A DNA stretch of 64,000 nt from JAAYUD01 sp963676865. GTDB taxonomy: Bacteria; Bacteroidota; Bacteroidia; Bacteroidales; Bacteroidaceae. The stretch covers positions 930,001 through 994,000 of the forward strand of contig CAXXSS010000001.1 in assembly GCA_963676865.2 (NCBI GenBank), written 5' to 3'. Position numbers and translations under genes: made by a program. Under the pieces are notes generated by a model. That model did no database searches, had not been told where the DNA came from, and saw only the letters and a list, made by a program, of their open reading frames with translations. Below, piece by piece: positions 52,962 through 61,830 of the stretch; the stretch's first letter is position 1, and every line of letters begins with the position of its first letter.

Positions 52962-54005
52962 ATGGATACAGCAAAAAGAAATCTATCTAATCCACTTCTT
53001 TCTCCTTCTGATTTAAGTCCGAGTATCAAAGGAATGGAAATTATTTGCCTACTGAATCCGGGAGTTTTCAGATACAAAGATAAAACATGGCTTTTATTGA
53101 GAGTTGCTGAACGTCCCGTTCAAGAAGAAGGTAAAATTAGTTTTCCAATATATGATAATAAAGGAGAAATAAAAGTAGTATCATTCGCCAAAGATGATCC
53201 TCGTTTAGATTGTTCAGATCCTCGTGTCATCTCTTACGATAATCAAAACTATCTGACAACCATGTCTTATCTTCGTTTAGTCAACAGTACTGACGGTATA
53301 CATTTCAAAGACGACCCAAACTATCCTCCCATCTTTGGGAAAGGTGATTTAGAATCGTTCGGTATAGAAGATTGCCGTGTTGCTACAACATCCAACGGAT
53401 ATTACCTTACTTTTACTGAAGTGTCATCTGTTGCTGTTGGTGTTGGGCTGATGCATACTACTGATTGGAAACACTTTGACAGGTATGGAATGATATTTCC
53501 CCCTCACAATAAAGATTGTGCTCTATTTGAAGAGAAAATAGATAATCTATATTATGCTTTCCATCGCCCTAGTAGCCCCGAACTCGGTGGTAACTATTTG
53601 TGGCTGGCTGAATCAACCGACCGTTTGCATTGGGGTAATCATCATTGTTTGGCAACAACTAGGAAAAATTCTTGGGACAGTGCTCGAATAGGAGCCGGTG
53701 CTTCGCCAATTAAAACTGAAGAAGGTTGGTTGGAAATCTACCATGGAGCCAACGAACAAAACAGTTATTGTTTAGGTGCTTTATTAGTCGACCTAAAAGA
53801 CCCTTCAAAGGTTTTGGGACGGAGTAAGGAACCTATTATGGAGCCCACTGCTGAATATGAGAAAAAAGGGTTTTTCGGGAACGTAGTATTTACGAATGGA
53901 CAACTCGTCGACGGTGATATTATCCACCTATATTATGGGGCAAGCGACGAAGTAATATGTCAAGCCGATTTGTCGATAGACAAAATATTCAATTCTCTAA
54001 AATGA
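52962..54005 (+). CDS. Glycoside hydrolase/phosphorylase family 130
   Basis: Five-bladed beta-propeller GH130 enzyme acting on beta-mannosides, 347 residues, no signal peptide, so probably cytoplasmic. NPGVFRYKDKTWLLLRVAE (about 32-50), SFGIEDCRV (132-140, with Asp137 as the likely acid in the EDxR motif), and YHGANEQNSYCLGA (about 261-274) are family landmarks. GH130 contains inverting mannoside phosphorylases and also hydrolases. Which class this belongs to needs alignment of the phosphate-binding residues. The stop overlaps the MFS start (ATGA), so the two are translationally coupled. A -7 box TAATTTTG is at 52925-52932. Confidence 0.88.
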   Translation: MDTAKRNLSNPLLSPSDLSPSIKGMEIICLLNPGVFRYKDKTWLLLRVAERPVQEEGKISFPIYDNKGEIKVVSFAKDDPRLDCSDPRVISYDNQNYLTTMSYLRLVNSTDGIHFKDDPNYPPIFGKGDLESFGIEDCRVATTSNGYYLTFTEVSSVAVGVGLMHTTDWKHFDRYGMIFPPHNKDCALFEEKIDNLYYAFHRPSSPELGGNYLWLAESTDRLHWGNHHCLATTRKNSWDSARIGAGASPIKTEEGWLEIYHGANEQNSYCLGALLVDLKDPSKVLGRSKEPIMEPTAEYEKKGFFGNVVFTNGQLVDGDIIHLYYGASDEVICQADLSIDKIFNSLK

Positions 54006-55252
54006 AAAAAATGAAAGGTATTATTCAAGAATATAAGCTATTCACACAACAGCCTCACAATATGAAGGTTATACTTATTACAAACCTCCTTTATGCCATG
54101 GTATTGCCTGTCGTAGAAATATTTGTTGGAGCATACGTCATGCGTTCTACAAGTAAGCCTATTATGGTTGCCTACTATCAGTTGGCTATGTATGTGGGAG
54201 TTGTTGTAACATCTATTGTGAATGGTTTTATGATGAAATCTTTCAGCGTAAAGAATTTGTATTCAGCAGGAATACTTCTAAGTGGCCTTTCTATGTTTAT
54301 CATGATGTTCATCAAATCATTGGGTATTTTCGAACTTGGAATGACAGGACTTCTTTTGGGAGCTGCTTCGGGCTTTTTCTGGACAAATCGTTATCTGCTA
54401 ACTTTATATAATACAACAGACAATAACCGCAACTATTTTTTCGGTTTAGAATCATTTTTCTTTTCTATTATGTCTATAACGATACCGTTGTTTATTGGAG
54501 GTTTTATCAGTCAAATGGATGGAAAAAATGTATTGGGTCTATATTTTGATTTAAACCTATGTTATAAAGCCGTAACAATCGCTGTTGTTATTGTCACCAT
54601 ATTGGCGTGCATTGTCCTTCATCATGGCAATTTTATCGATCAGAAGCCAAAGCCCTTCCTATTCTTTCACTACCATGTTTTATGGAGAAAAATGTTGCTA
54701 CTTGCAGGGCTCAAAGGTATGGTTCAAGGATTTCTTGTTACAGCCCCGGCTATACTGATTCTTAAATTCATCGGTAATGAAGGAAGCTTAGGCTTGATTC
54801 AGGGTATTAGCGGTACTTTTACAGCTATATTGGTGTACGTGTTGGGCAGAATAGCAAAACCTCAAGATCGTCTGAAGATTTTTATAGGAGGACTGTTTAT
54901 CTTTTTCGTTGGTACACTTTGCAATGGAATTCTCTTTTCAGCGATAGGTGTCATCCTTTTTGTATTGTGCAAAGTACTATTCCAACCACTATTCGATTTA
55001 GCTTATTTCCCAATTATGATGAAAACTATCGATGTCGTTGCCAAAATAGAAAAACGTAACGAATACGCTTACATTCAAAGCCATGAGTTCGGATTATTTA
55101 TTGGTCGTGCGTTCGGATTGGGATTATTCATATTATTAGCCTATTTCTTTTCTCAAGATTTTGCTTTAAAATATGCAATTATTATAGTGGCAGGTTTACA
55201 ATTGTTGGCCTATCCACTGGCAAAGAATATAACAAAACAATCATATATCTAA
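54002..55252 (+). CDS. MFS sugar transporter of the PUL
   Basis: Inner-membrane transporter of 416 residues with about 12 helices, for example LITNLLYAMVLPVVEIFVGAY-like sequence near the N-terminus (here LYAMVLPVVEIFVGAYVMR). It lies between GH130 and SusC, so it probably imports the oligosaccharide released in the periplasm. I chose the ATG at 54002, which overlaps the GH130 stop; the ORF is open further upstream but that part lies in the GH130 gene. Its family resembles the MFS transporters seen with GH130 in Bacteroides mannose-containing glycan loci. Confidence 0.85.
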   Translation: MKKMKGIIQEYKLFTQQPHNMKVILITNLLYAMVLPVVEIFVGAYVMRSTSKPIMVAYYQLAMYVGVVVTSIVNGFMMKSFSVKNLYSAGILLSGLSMFIMMFIKSLGIFELGMTGLLLGAASGFFWTNRYLLTLYNTTDNNRNYFFGLESFFFSIMSITIPLFIGGFISQMDGKNVLGLYFDLNLCYKAVTIAVVIVTILACIVLHHGNFIDQKPKPFLFFHYHVLWRKMLLLAGLKGMVQGFLVTAPAILILKFIGNEGSLGLIQGISGTFTAILVYVLGRIAKPQDRLKIFIGGLFIFFVGTLCNGILFSAIGVILFVLCKVLFQPLFDLAYFPIMMKTIDVVAKIEKRNEYAYIQSHEFGLFIGRAFGLGLFILLAYFFSQDFALKYAIIIVAGLQLLAYPLAKNITKQSYI

Positions 55253-55264
55253 AAATTTCATATC

Positions 55265-58200
55265 ATGAAAAAATTCATCTTATTTGTGTTATTTATTTCT
55301 CTGACTTGCACTGGAGCAATAGCACAGCAAGTAAAGAAGATCACAGGAACTGTCGCTGATAGCAATACCGGTGAGCCTCTCATTGGGGCAACAATTCGTG
55401 AGAGTGGGACTCAGAACGCCACTGCCACAGACTTGAATGGAAAATACAAATTGAGCATTCGCTCTTCACAAATCACAGTTTCTTATGTCAGTTACACTAC
55501 CCAAAACATAAAGGTGACAGGAAGTGGAACATATAATATAAGACTGCAAACTGATAACAACATGCTCAATGAAGTTGTCGTTGTGGGTTACGGTTCACAA
55601 AAAAAGAGCGACTTAACAGGTTCCCTATCATCTATTAGTGGAAAGGATCTAAAAAACATGGCAGAAACAAATGTTTCTGAAATGCTTGCGGGTAAAGCAG
55701 CTGGTGTGTTTGTTGCAGCGGCTTCAGGTCAGCCTGGTGAAGATGCAATAGTACGTGTCAGAGGTTTAGGAACCGTTAATGATAATAATCCTCTGTATGT
55801 TGTCGATGGACAGTTTATGGACAACATCAGTAGCGTCAACCCTACCGATATTGACAGAATTGAAGTATTAAAGGATGCTTCGGCATGTGCCATCTATGGT
55901 TCAAGAGGTTCAAATGGTGTCATACTGATTACAACAAAAAATGGAAAAGAGGGTACAACTATTTCATTCAATGCATTTGTCGGTGTGAAAAATAGCTATA
56001 AAGCTCTTGACATGATGAACAGTGATCAGTTCTATAACTTTATTACTACTGCTTATGCAAGTGATGCATCTTTCCAAAATTCAATGAAGAGCAAATTCAC
56101 AAACCAGTATAAAAAGGGTTATAGCACAGATTGGTGGAAAGAATGTACACATTCTGCCTTTACTCAGAACTACAATTTTAGCATAAGCAAGGGCTCTGAC
56201 AATTCTCGTTCTTACTTAAGTATCGGTTACGTAGACGATCAAGGAGCTTTAATTACTACAGAATTCAAAAGACTGAATGCCAACCTTAAACAAGAGTATG
56301 ATTTAAGTAAGTATATCACAGTCGGTACCAATATTACTCTATCCAAGGCCAGTAAAAGAGATGCCGGTCAATTACCATCGTTCGATTTTATTCAAAAGGC
56401 AGATCCATTTACTCCTGTTATCAGTCCTTTGGTAGACGCTTCTTCGGAGAATTACGAGTATAATAAATATGCACCTACCGAATGGTCTTTCGATCCAAAC
56501 CCTGTGTCACTTCTCCGTTTGCCAAATCGCAATAATGATATTTTCAATGTTTTTGGTAACGCTTTCGCGCAAATCAAATTATTGAAAGGCCTGACATATA
56601 GAGCACAATTCAGCTTCGAACGTTTTAATGACAACTTTAAGAATTTTGTTCCAATTTATACCGCAACATTTTCTGACGATAACTTAGCCAATAAAGAGAG
56701 CAAATACAATACAGAGACAAAATTGACAAACAATAGTGATTTAATTAATAACTATATCTTCGAAAACAGATTAAACTATGATGCTACATTCGGAAAAAAC
56801 AGTTTGAATGCTATGTTCGCCATTACATACGAAAAAAATGATGAGAAGACCGTAAATGCATACAAACGTGCAGCTCTCGGTAATTCCGACATTTACCAAA
56901 TATTGGATGCACAGACCGCTGGCGATGCTACATCGGGCAGTAGAATCGCAACGTCTATGATGTCATATCTGGGGCGTATCAACTATGTTTATGATGATAA
57001 ATATTTGCTAACTGCCAGTTTCCGTGCTGACGGCTCTTCAAAATTTGCAAAAGGAAACCGTTGGGGATTCTTTCCTTCTTTATCTTTAGGATGGCGTATC
57101 AGTAACGAGCAGTTCTTTACAAATTCTAGTCTCAACAATGTTATTTCTAATTTAAAATTACGTGCAGGCTGGGGCGAAAATGGTAACCAACGCATTGATA
57201 GGAAAGCTGCTCTGACGCTTATTGGGACAACAAACGAAAACCAATGGTATTTCGGTTCCGGCTATTCACAAGGATATATACCTAGTTATACTGGCAATTC
57301 GGATGTAAAATGGGAAAGAGATAGTCAGGCAAATGTAGGTTTAGATATGGGGCTGTTCGCAAATTCTCTGAACGTAATCATGGATTTCTACGTAAAAAAG
57401 ACGACGGATATGTTGCTACAAGTTCCTATCCCGGTATTTGGAGCATATTCTAACAATCCTTATTTCAACGCAGGTAACCTGAAGAATACAGGATTTGATT
57501 TTAGTATCGATTATCATGGCAAAATAGGTAAAGACTTTTCATATAATGCAGGCCTTAATATGTCAACCTACAAAACCAAAGTTACTAAGCTTACTTCCGA
57601 TTATCTAACAGGTAATGTCAGTCGTACATATGTAGGCGGTTCTATTGGTCGCTTCTGGGGTTACAAACAAATTGGATTTTTTCAAAATCAGTCAGAGATT
57701 GACAAATACGTTGACAAGAGCGGAACAAAAATTCAGCCAAACGCAAAGCCCGGTGACTTCAAATTCGCCAAACTAGGGACGTCTGGTATATTGAGCGATG
57801 ATCAAGACCGTACTTTCATCGGCGATCCTAATCCAGACCTAATTTATGGCTTCAACTTGGGATTCCAATACAAAAACTTCGACTTAAGTATGTTCTTCCA
57901 AGGTACGATCGGCAACGACATCTACAATCTCTCGAAAGGCAATCTGGCGCAAGCGGGTTTACAGAATGCTTTAGCTAAATCCTATACAAAGGCATGGACA
58001 AAAGAAGGTGATAATGCTAAATATCCTAGAATGACAAACACAGATACCAACAACAATTACAGAGCATCTTCCTTCTATGTAGAAAAAGGTAGCTATCTGC
58101 GTCTTCAAAATATACAACTCGGTTACAATATACCAAGTAAACTTTGTGAAAAATCAAAACTATTTTCTAGTTGTAGACTTTATATTTCCGGTCAAAATGT

Positions 58201-58330
58201 ATTCACTTTGACCGGATACTCAGGGCTAGATCCCGAAATCGGTGTCGACAATGCCCTGAATACAGGCTATGATCAGACTCATTATCCTTCTTGCAGGACA
58301 TTTACTTTTGGTGTAAATCTTCAATTCTAA
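55265..58330 (+). CDS. SusC-family TonB-linked outer-membrane transporter
   Basis: Outer-membrane transporter of 1021 residues. A signal peptide (about 1-21, TGAIAQQ) is followed by a CarboxypepD_reg-like domain (KITGTVADSNTGEPLIGATI, about 25-100), the TonB box region VVVVGYGSQKKSDLTGS, the plug (VRVRGLGTVNDNNPLYVVDG, IDRIEVLKDASACAIYGSRG, about 110-230) and the barrel ending TFGVNLQF. This matches SusC with its partner SusD 18 bp downstream. The transported glycan is probably the one cut by GH130 and GH89. Confidence 0.96.
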   Translation: MKKFILFVLFISLTCTGAIAQQVKKITGTVADSNTGEPLIGATIRESGTQNATATDLNGKYKLSIRSSQITVSYVSYTTQNIKVTGSGTYNIRLQTDNNMLNEVVVVGYGSQKKSDLTGSLSSISGKDLKNMAETNVSEMLAGKAAGVFVAAASGQPGEDAIVRVRGLGTVNDNNPLYVVDGQFMDNISSVNPTDIDRIEVLKDASACAIYGSRGSNGVILITTKNGKEGTTISFNAFVGVKNSYKALDMMNSDQFYNFITTAYASDASFQNSMKSKFTNQYKKGYSTDWWKECTHSAFTQNYNFSISKGSDNSRSYLSIGYVDDQGALITTEFKRLNANLKQEYDLSKYITVGTNITLSKASKRDAGQLPSFDFIQKADPFTPVISPLVDASSENYEYNKYAPTEWSFDPNPVSLLRLPNRNNDIFNVFGNAFAQIKLLKGLTYRAQFSFERFNDNFKNFVPIYTATFSDDNLANKESKYNTETKLTNNSDLINNYIFENRLNYDATFGKNSLNAMFAITYEKNDEKTVNAYKRAALGNSDIYQILDAQTAGDATSGSRIATSMMSYLGRINYVYDDKYLLTASFRADGSSKFAKGNRWGFFPSLSLGWRISNEQFFTNSSLNNVISNLKLRAGWGENGNQRIDRKAALTLIGTTNENQWYFGSGYSQGYIPSYTGNSDVKWERDSQANVGLDMGLFANSLNVIMDFYVKKTTDMLLQVPIPVFGAYSNNPYFNAGNLKNTGFDFSIDYHGKIGKDFSYNAGLNMSTYKTKVTKLTSDYLTGNVSRTYVGGSIGRFWGYKQIGFFQNQSEIDKYVDKSGTKIQPNAKPGDFKFAKLGTSGILSDDQDRTFIGDPNPDLIYGFNLGFQYKNFDLSMFFQGTIGNDIYNLSKGNLAQAGLQNALAKSYTKAWTKEGDNAKYPRMTNTDTNNNYRASSFYVEKGSYLRLQNIQLGYNIPSKLCEKSKLFSSCRLYISGQNVFTLTGYSGLDPEIGVDNALNTGYDQTHYPSCRTFTFGVNLQF

Positions 58331-58348
58331 ATTTTAAAGAACATTATT

Positions 58349-59902
58349 ATGAAAAAGATATTAATATTATTATCTGCACTTCTCATAGGAACAAGTTTTA
58401 ATAGCTGTTCTCTTGATGAGCCTAATTATGGTGAAACCACAAGCGACAATTTCTACCAGACAGAGTCAGAAATCAAAGAAACGTTGACCGGTGCATATCT
58501 TCAATTACGCCAGACTTGGAACGAATATGCTCTAGACCATTATTTCCTCGGAGATTGCACAACTGATGATGCTTTAAAAGGAGGAAGTAGCGAAGGCGAT
58601 AAATCGGAGATTCAGGAGTTATCCAATTTTATCGTTTCTACAACAAATAGTGAAGTGCTTCGTAGGTGGAGTATTCTTTATGACTTAGTCAATCGGTGTA
58701 ATGATGTTATCTATCATGCATCTAATGCCACAGGCGATAAAACATTGCTCACACGCTATGCTAATGAAGCAAAAGCATTGAGAGGATTTGGTTATTATTG
58801 CCTTGTCACAACATTTGGAGGAGTTCCATTGGTTACAGTTCCAATGAAACCTGCAGATTTGTTGAAAGTTCCAAGAGTTTCGGCAGACAGCGTCTATAGT
58901 CAAATTATTTCGGATCTTACTGCAGCAAAAGATTTGCCAGCCAAAAACACCTATTCAGGAGATGATGCTTATCGAGTCACACGAGGCTTTGCAAAAACGA
59001 TATTGGCGAAGACATATATGTTTAGGGGTGAATATGCAAAAGCTGAAACAGTTTTAAATGAAATCATTGAAGTCGATAAAGATTATTCTTTGCTAAGTGA
59101 CTATGGAATGAATTGGCGTCCGGCATACGAAAATAGTTCTGAATCAGTTTTCGAAATACCAAATAAAATATATGATAAAGATGTGGCAATTGGTACAAAT
59201 GTTCCTCATTATTTCACAAGCCGTAATGTCAGCGGTTATCAAGGATATGGATTTCATGCGCCGTCTCAAGATTTATATGATGCATTCGACAAAGACGACC
59301 CACGTATAACATACGTTTTCACTCAAACAGGCGACCGCTATATAGGAGATACCGAATGCCAAGATAACTCTCAATCTCCTACAGGATTTCACGACTACAA
59401 GATGACAGTCCCTACTGTGGAAAAAGCAGGCTACTATGTTTGGATGATTCCTTATAATATTCGTATGATACGTTATTCAGATGTATTACTTTTGTATGCA
59501 GAAGCATTGAATGAAGACGGAAATCCGAGTAAAGCTCTGATATATCTCAACGAGGTTCGCCGCAGAGCACGTAATACAGCTCCTTTTGATCCTCGTCGTG
59601 ATAAACAGGCTTACGTGCCGAGCACAACAGCTAACACATTGCCTGATATTGTAACAACAGACAAATCGGCATTAAGAGAAATTATTTGGCACGAACGGCG
59701 TTGCGAACTAGCGATGGAAGGATGGAGACGTGACGACCTAATGCGTCAAAAGCGATTTGGAACAGTGATGAAGGCTTACGCACAAAAGTACAGTACAACA
59801 AAAGGTGCCAATTTTGATGATAATCGAGATTATTTGCTCCCGATACCACAAACAGAGATTGATAAGAGCAACAATGTACTAAAACAAAATACTGGTTATT
59901 AA
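58349..59902 (+). CDS. SusD-family surface glycan-binding lipoprotein
   Basis: Outer-membrane lipoprotein of 517 residues that forms the lid of the SusC transporter. Lipobox with Cys20 (TSFNSCS). The all-helical SusD core with TPR-like repeats includes ALRGFGYYCLVTTFGGVPLV (about 145-164), RGFAKTILAKTYMFRGEY and the C-terminal WHERRCELAMEGWRRDDLMR, a strong RagB/SusD signature, ending IPQTEIDKSNNVLKQN. It directly follows susC, and its stop overlaps the next ATG by 1 nt. Confidence 0.96.
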   Translation: MKKILILLSALLIGTSFNSCSLDEPNYGETTSDNFYQTESEIKETLTGAYLQLRQTWNEYALDHYFLGDCTTDDALKGGSSEGDKSEIQELSNFIVSTTNSEVLRRWSILYDLVNRCNDVIYHASNATGDKTLLTRYANEAKALRGFGYYCLVTTFGGVPLVTVPMKPADLLKVPRVSADSVYSQIISDLTAAKDLPAKNTYSGDDAYRVTRGFAKTILAKTYMFRGEYAKAETVLNEIIEVDKDYSLLSDYGMNWRPAYENSSESVFEIPNKIYDKDVAIGTNVPHYFTSRNVSGYQGYGFHAPSQDLYDAFDKDDPRITYVFTQTGDRYIGDTECQDNSQSPTGFHDYKMTVPTVEKAGYYVWMIPYNIRMIRYSDVLLLYAEALNEDGNPSKALIYLNEVRRRARNTAPFDPRRDKQAYVPSTTANTLPDIVTTDKSALREIIWHERRCELAMEGWRRDDLMRQKRFGTVMKAYAQKYSTTKGANFDDNRDYLLPIPQTEIDKSNNVLKQNTGY

Positions 59903-61638
59903 TGAAAACCAATCATTTCTATTTATATTTCCTATTGGGTGTGTCATTTCTGACACACCCAATAAGTGTTTTGTCTCAAAGTTTAGGTAATCCCATAAAA
60001 CAAACGAACATAGCAAGAGTAAATATGATGCCCAATATTCCTTCATCATATAAAATGTTGGATTGGAAATCGAAGGCTAAAGCTTTTGATCGTTATGTTT
60101 TCGATTGGCATCGAAATGATTCTGTCGGTCCTCTCATTTGGCTTGACAATAGCCATAGGAATTTTGATCAATCGGCATTTGGACTTTATACAGCAGTAAA
60201 GGATATCCGCCAAGGCTTAAATAATAATGGAGAATTTCATGAGAGTGTCAATACTATGGCAGCAGTACTTGGAGCAGGATTAATAGGTATAGACAAAACC
60301 AATCAAGATGGATACAACTATGTGAAAATGCTTCAAAACTATTTCAATTCTGCTGTTGGCTGGAATATTATGATGAATAATACTTATTCCAAAGTAGCCC
60401 TTATAGGAGGAGGATACGGAAGAGATTGGTGGTATAACATTCTCCCAAATGCTCTTTATTATGCAGTATGCGATGTCTTCCCACACGTTCAAAGAGCAGA
60501 TTCTATACAAAGAATTATTGCAGATCAATTCGTAAGAGCTGATTCTGTGTTAAATGGTAATTACGATTTTTCATCTTTCAATTATAACAAGATGAAAGGA
60601 ATCATTAATGATATTCCTTTTCAACAAGATGCCGCCGGGGGCCATGCATATGTATTGCTATGTGCATATAAGAAATTTGGAGATAAAAGATACCTGTACC
60701 ATTGTGAAAAGGCTATACAGGCATTAGAATCTCAGAAAGAAAGTCGCTTTTATGAAATACTTCTACCGCTTGGAATTTACACCGCTGCATATCTAAATGC
60801 AACAGAAGGTACACAATACGATCTAAGCAAAATGTTCAATTGGGTTTTTGACGGTTGCAAAAGTCCTAGCGGGCGAACAGGTTGGGGGATTATTGTAGGA
60901 AAATGGGGAAAATATGACGTTAGTGGACTACAAGGAAGTCTTACCGACGGAGGTGGATACGCTTTTTTGATGAATAGCATCAAATTAGTTTGGCCCTTTG
61001 TATCTCTTGTTAAATATCAACCTCAATATGCCCGGGCTGTAGGTAAATGGATGCTTAATAATGCCAGTGCTTGCAGATTATTTTACCCTATGCAAATAGA
61101 CAAACATCATCAATGGAATTCTGATTTGCAAAATATGACTAATGATAATATCGCATATGAAGGATTAAGGCGGGTAGATTCTTATAGCAAACCATCTTTG
61201 AAGGGAGCTACTCCTGTTGCCCTAGGAGATGGGCCAAGATGGATAAATGGCAATCCTAGAGAAAGTATGTTCAGCGTGTATAGTTCTTCCCCAGTTGGCA
61301 TTTTGGGGGCTGTTATTTCTACTACAAATATAAAAGGTGTATTGCGCCTTAATTGTAATGCCACAGATTTTTATATGCCAAGAATTTATCCAGAATACCT
61401 TTACTATAATCCCTACAAAAAAAAGGTAAAAATTATCTATTTAACGTCTAACAAAAGGTGTGACTTGTTTGATATAGTATCAAAAAAATATGTAGCAAAA
61501 AATATAATTTCCAAAACTAGCATAATTATACCACCAGATAGTGCAATGGTTATTGTTGAATTACCTGCAGGGACTATGCTTATACGAAACGGAACAAATA
61601 TTGTAGCAAATGGCAAAATAAAAATTAGCTATAAATAA
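59902..61638 (+). CDS. Secreted protein of the PUL, unrecognised family (possible alpha/alpha-barrel enzyme)
   Basis: I do not recognise this family. The 578 residues have a signal peptide (about 1-26, ending VLSQS). Residues about 90-400 have long helical repeats with conserved-looking glycines and aromatics: NSHRNFDQSAFGLY, GGGYGRDWWYN, QQDAAGGHAYVLLCAY, GRTGWGIIVGKWG and DGGGYAFLMN. A beta-rich C-terminal part (about 450-578) follows. The pattern suggests an (alpha/alpha) toroid enzyme such as a glycoside hydrolase or lyase, with a C-terminal beta-domain. Its ATG overlaps the SusD stop by 1 nt, so it is coupled to SusCD. I infer that it is a glycan enzyme of a new or poorly described family. 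Confidence 0.7.
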   Translation: MKTNHFYLYFLLGVSFLTHPISVLSQSLGNPIKQTNIARVNMMPNIPSSYKMLDWKSKAKAFDRYVFDWHRNDSVGPLIWLDNSHRNFDQSAFGLYTAVKDIRQGLNNNGEFHESVNTMAAVLGAGLIGIDKTNQDGYNYVKMLQNYFNSAVGWNIMMNNTYSKVALIGGGYGRDWWYNILPNALYYAVCDVFPHVQRADSIQRIIADQFVRADSVLNGNYDFSSFNYNKMKGIINDIPFQQDAAGGHAYVLLCAYKKFGDKRYLYHCEKAIQALESQKESRFYEILLPLGIYTAAYLNATEGTQYDLSKMFNWVFDGCKSPSGRTGWGIIVGKWGKYDVSGLQGSLTDGGGYAFLMNSIKLVWPFVSLVKYQPQYARAVGKWMLNNASACRLFYPMQIDKHHQWNSDLQNMTNDNIAYEGLRRVDSYSKPSLKGATPVALGDGPRWINGNPRESMFSVYSSSPVGILGAVISTTNIKGVLRLNCNATDFYMPRIYPEYLYYNPYKKKVKIIYLTSNKRCDLFDIVSKKYVAKNIISKTSIIIPPDSAMVIVELPAGTMLIRNGTNIVANGKIKISYK

Positions 61639-61781
61639 AAAGCTATTAGAATTTATTGTCTTACGGGTTTCGCTCTACTTAAAAAATTTTGTCTGCCATA
61701 TTTGGAGATTGAAAAAGATCTTATAGTAAATTATTGGTGCACGTTATTTTTTTGATTATAAAAAAATAGCGATTCGGTGAT

Positions 61782-61819
61782 AAGTACTGAATAAGTCCGT
61801 ATCAACTTATTCAGTACTT
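61782..61819. terminator. Hairpin between convergent PUL genes
   Basis: Perfect 15-bp stem, AAGTACTGAATAAGT (61782-61796) with its complement at 61805-61819, 8-nt loop. It lies between convergent stops and probably ends transcription in one or both directions, although the minus-strand T run (TTTTTTT, 61760-61767) is 15 nt from the stem. Confidence 0.65.
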
Positions 61820-61830
61820 GTCATCAAATA

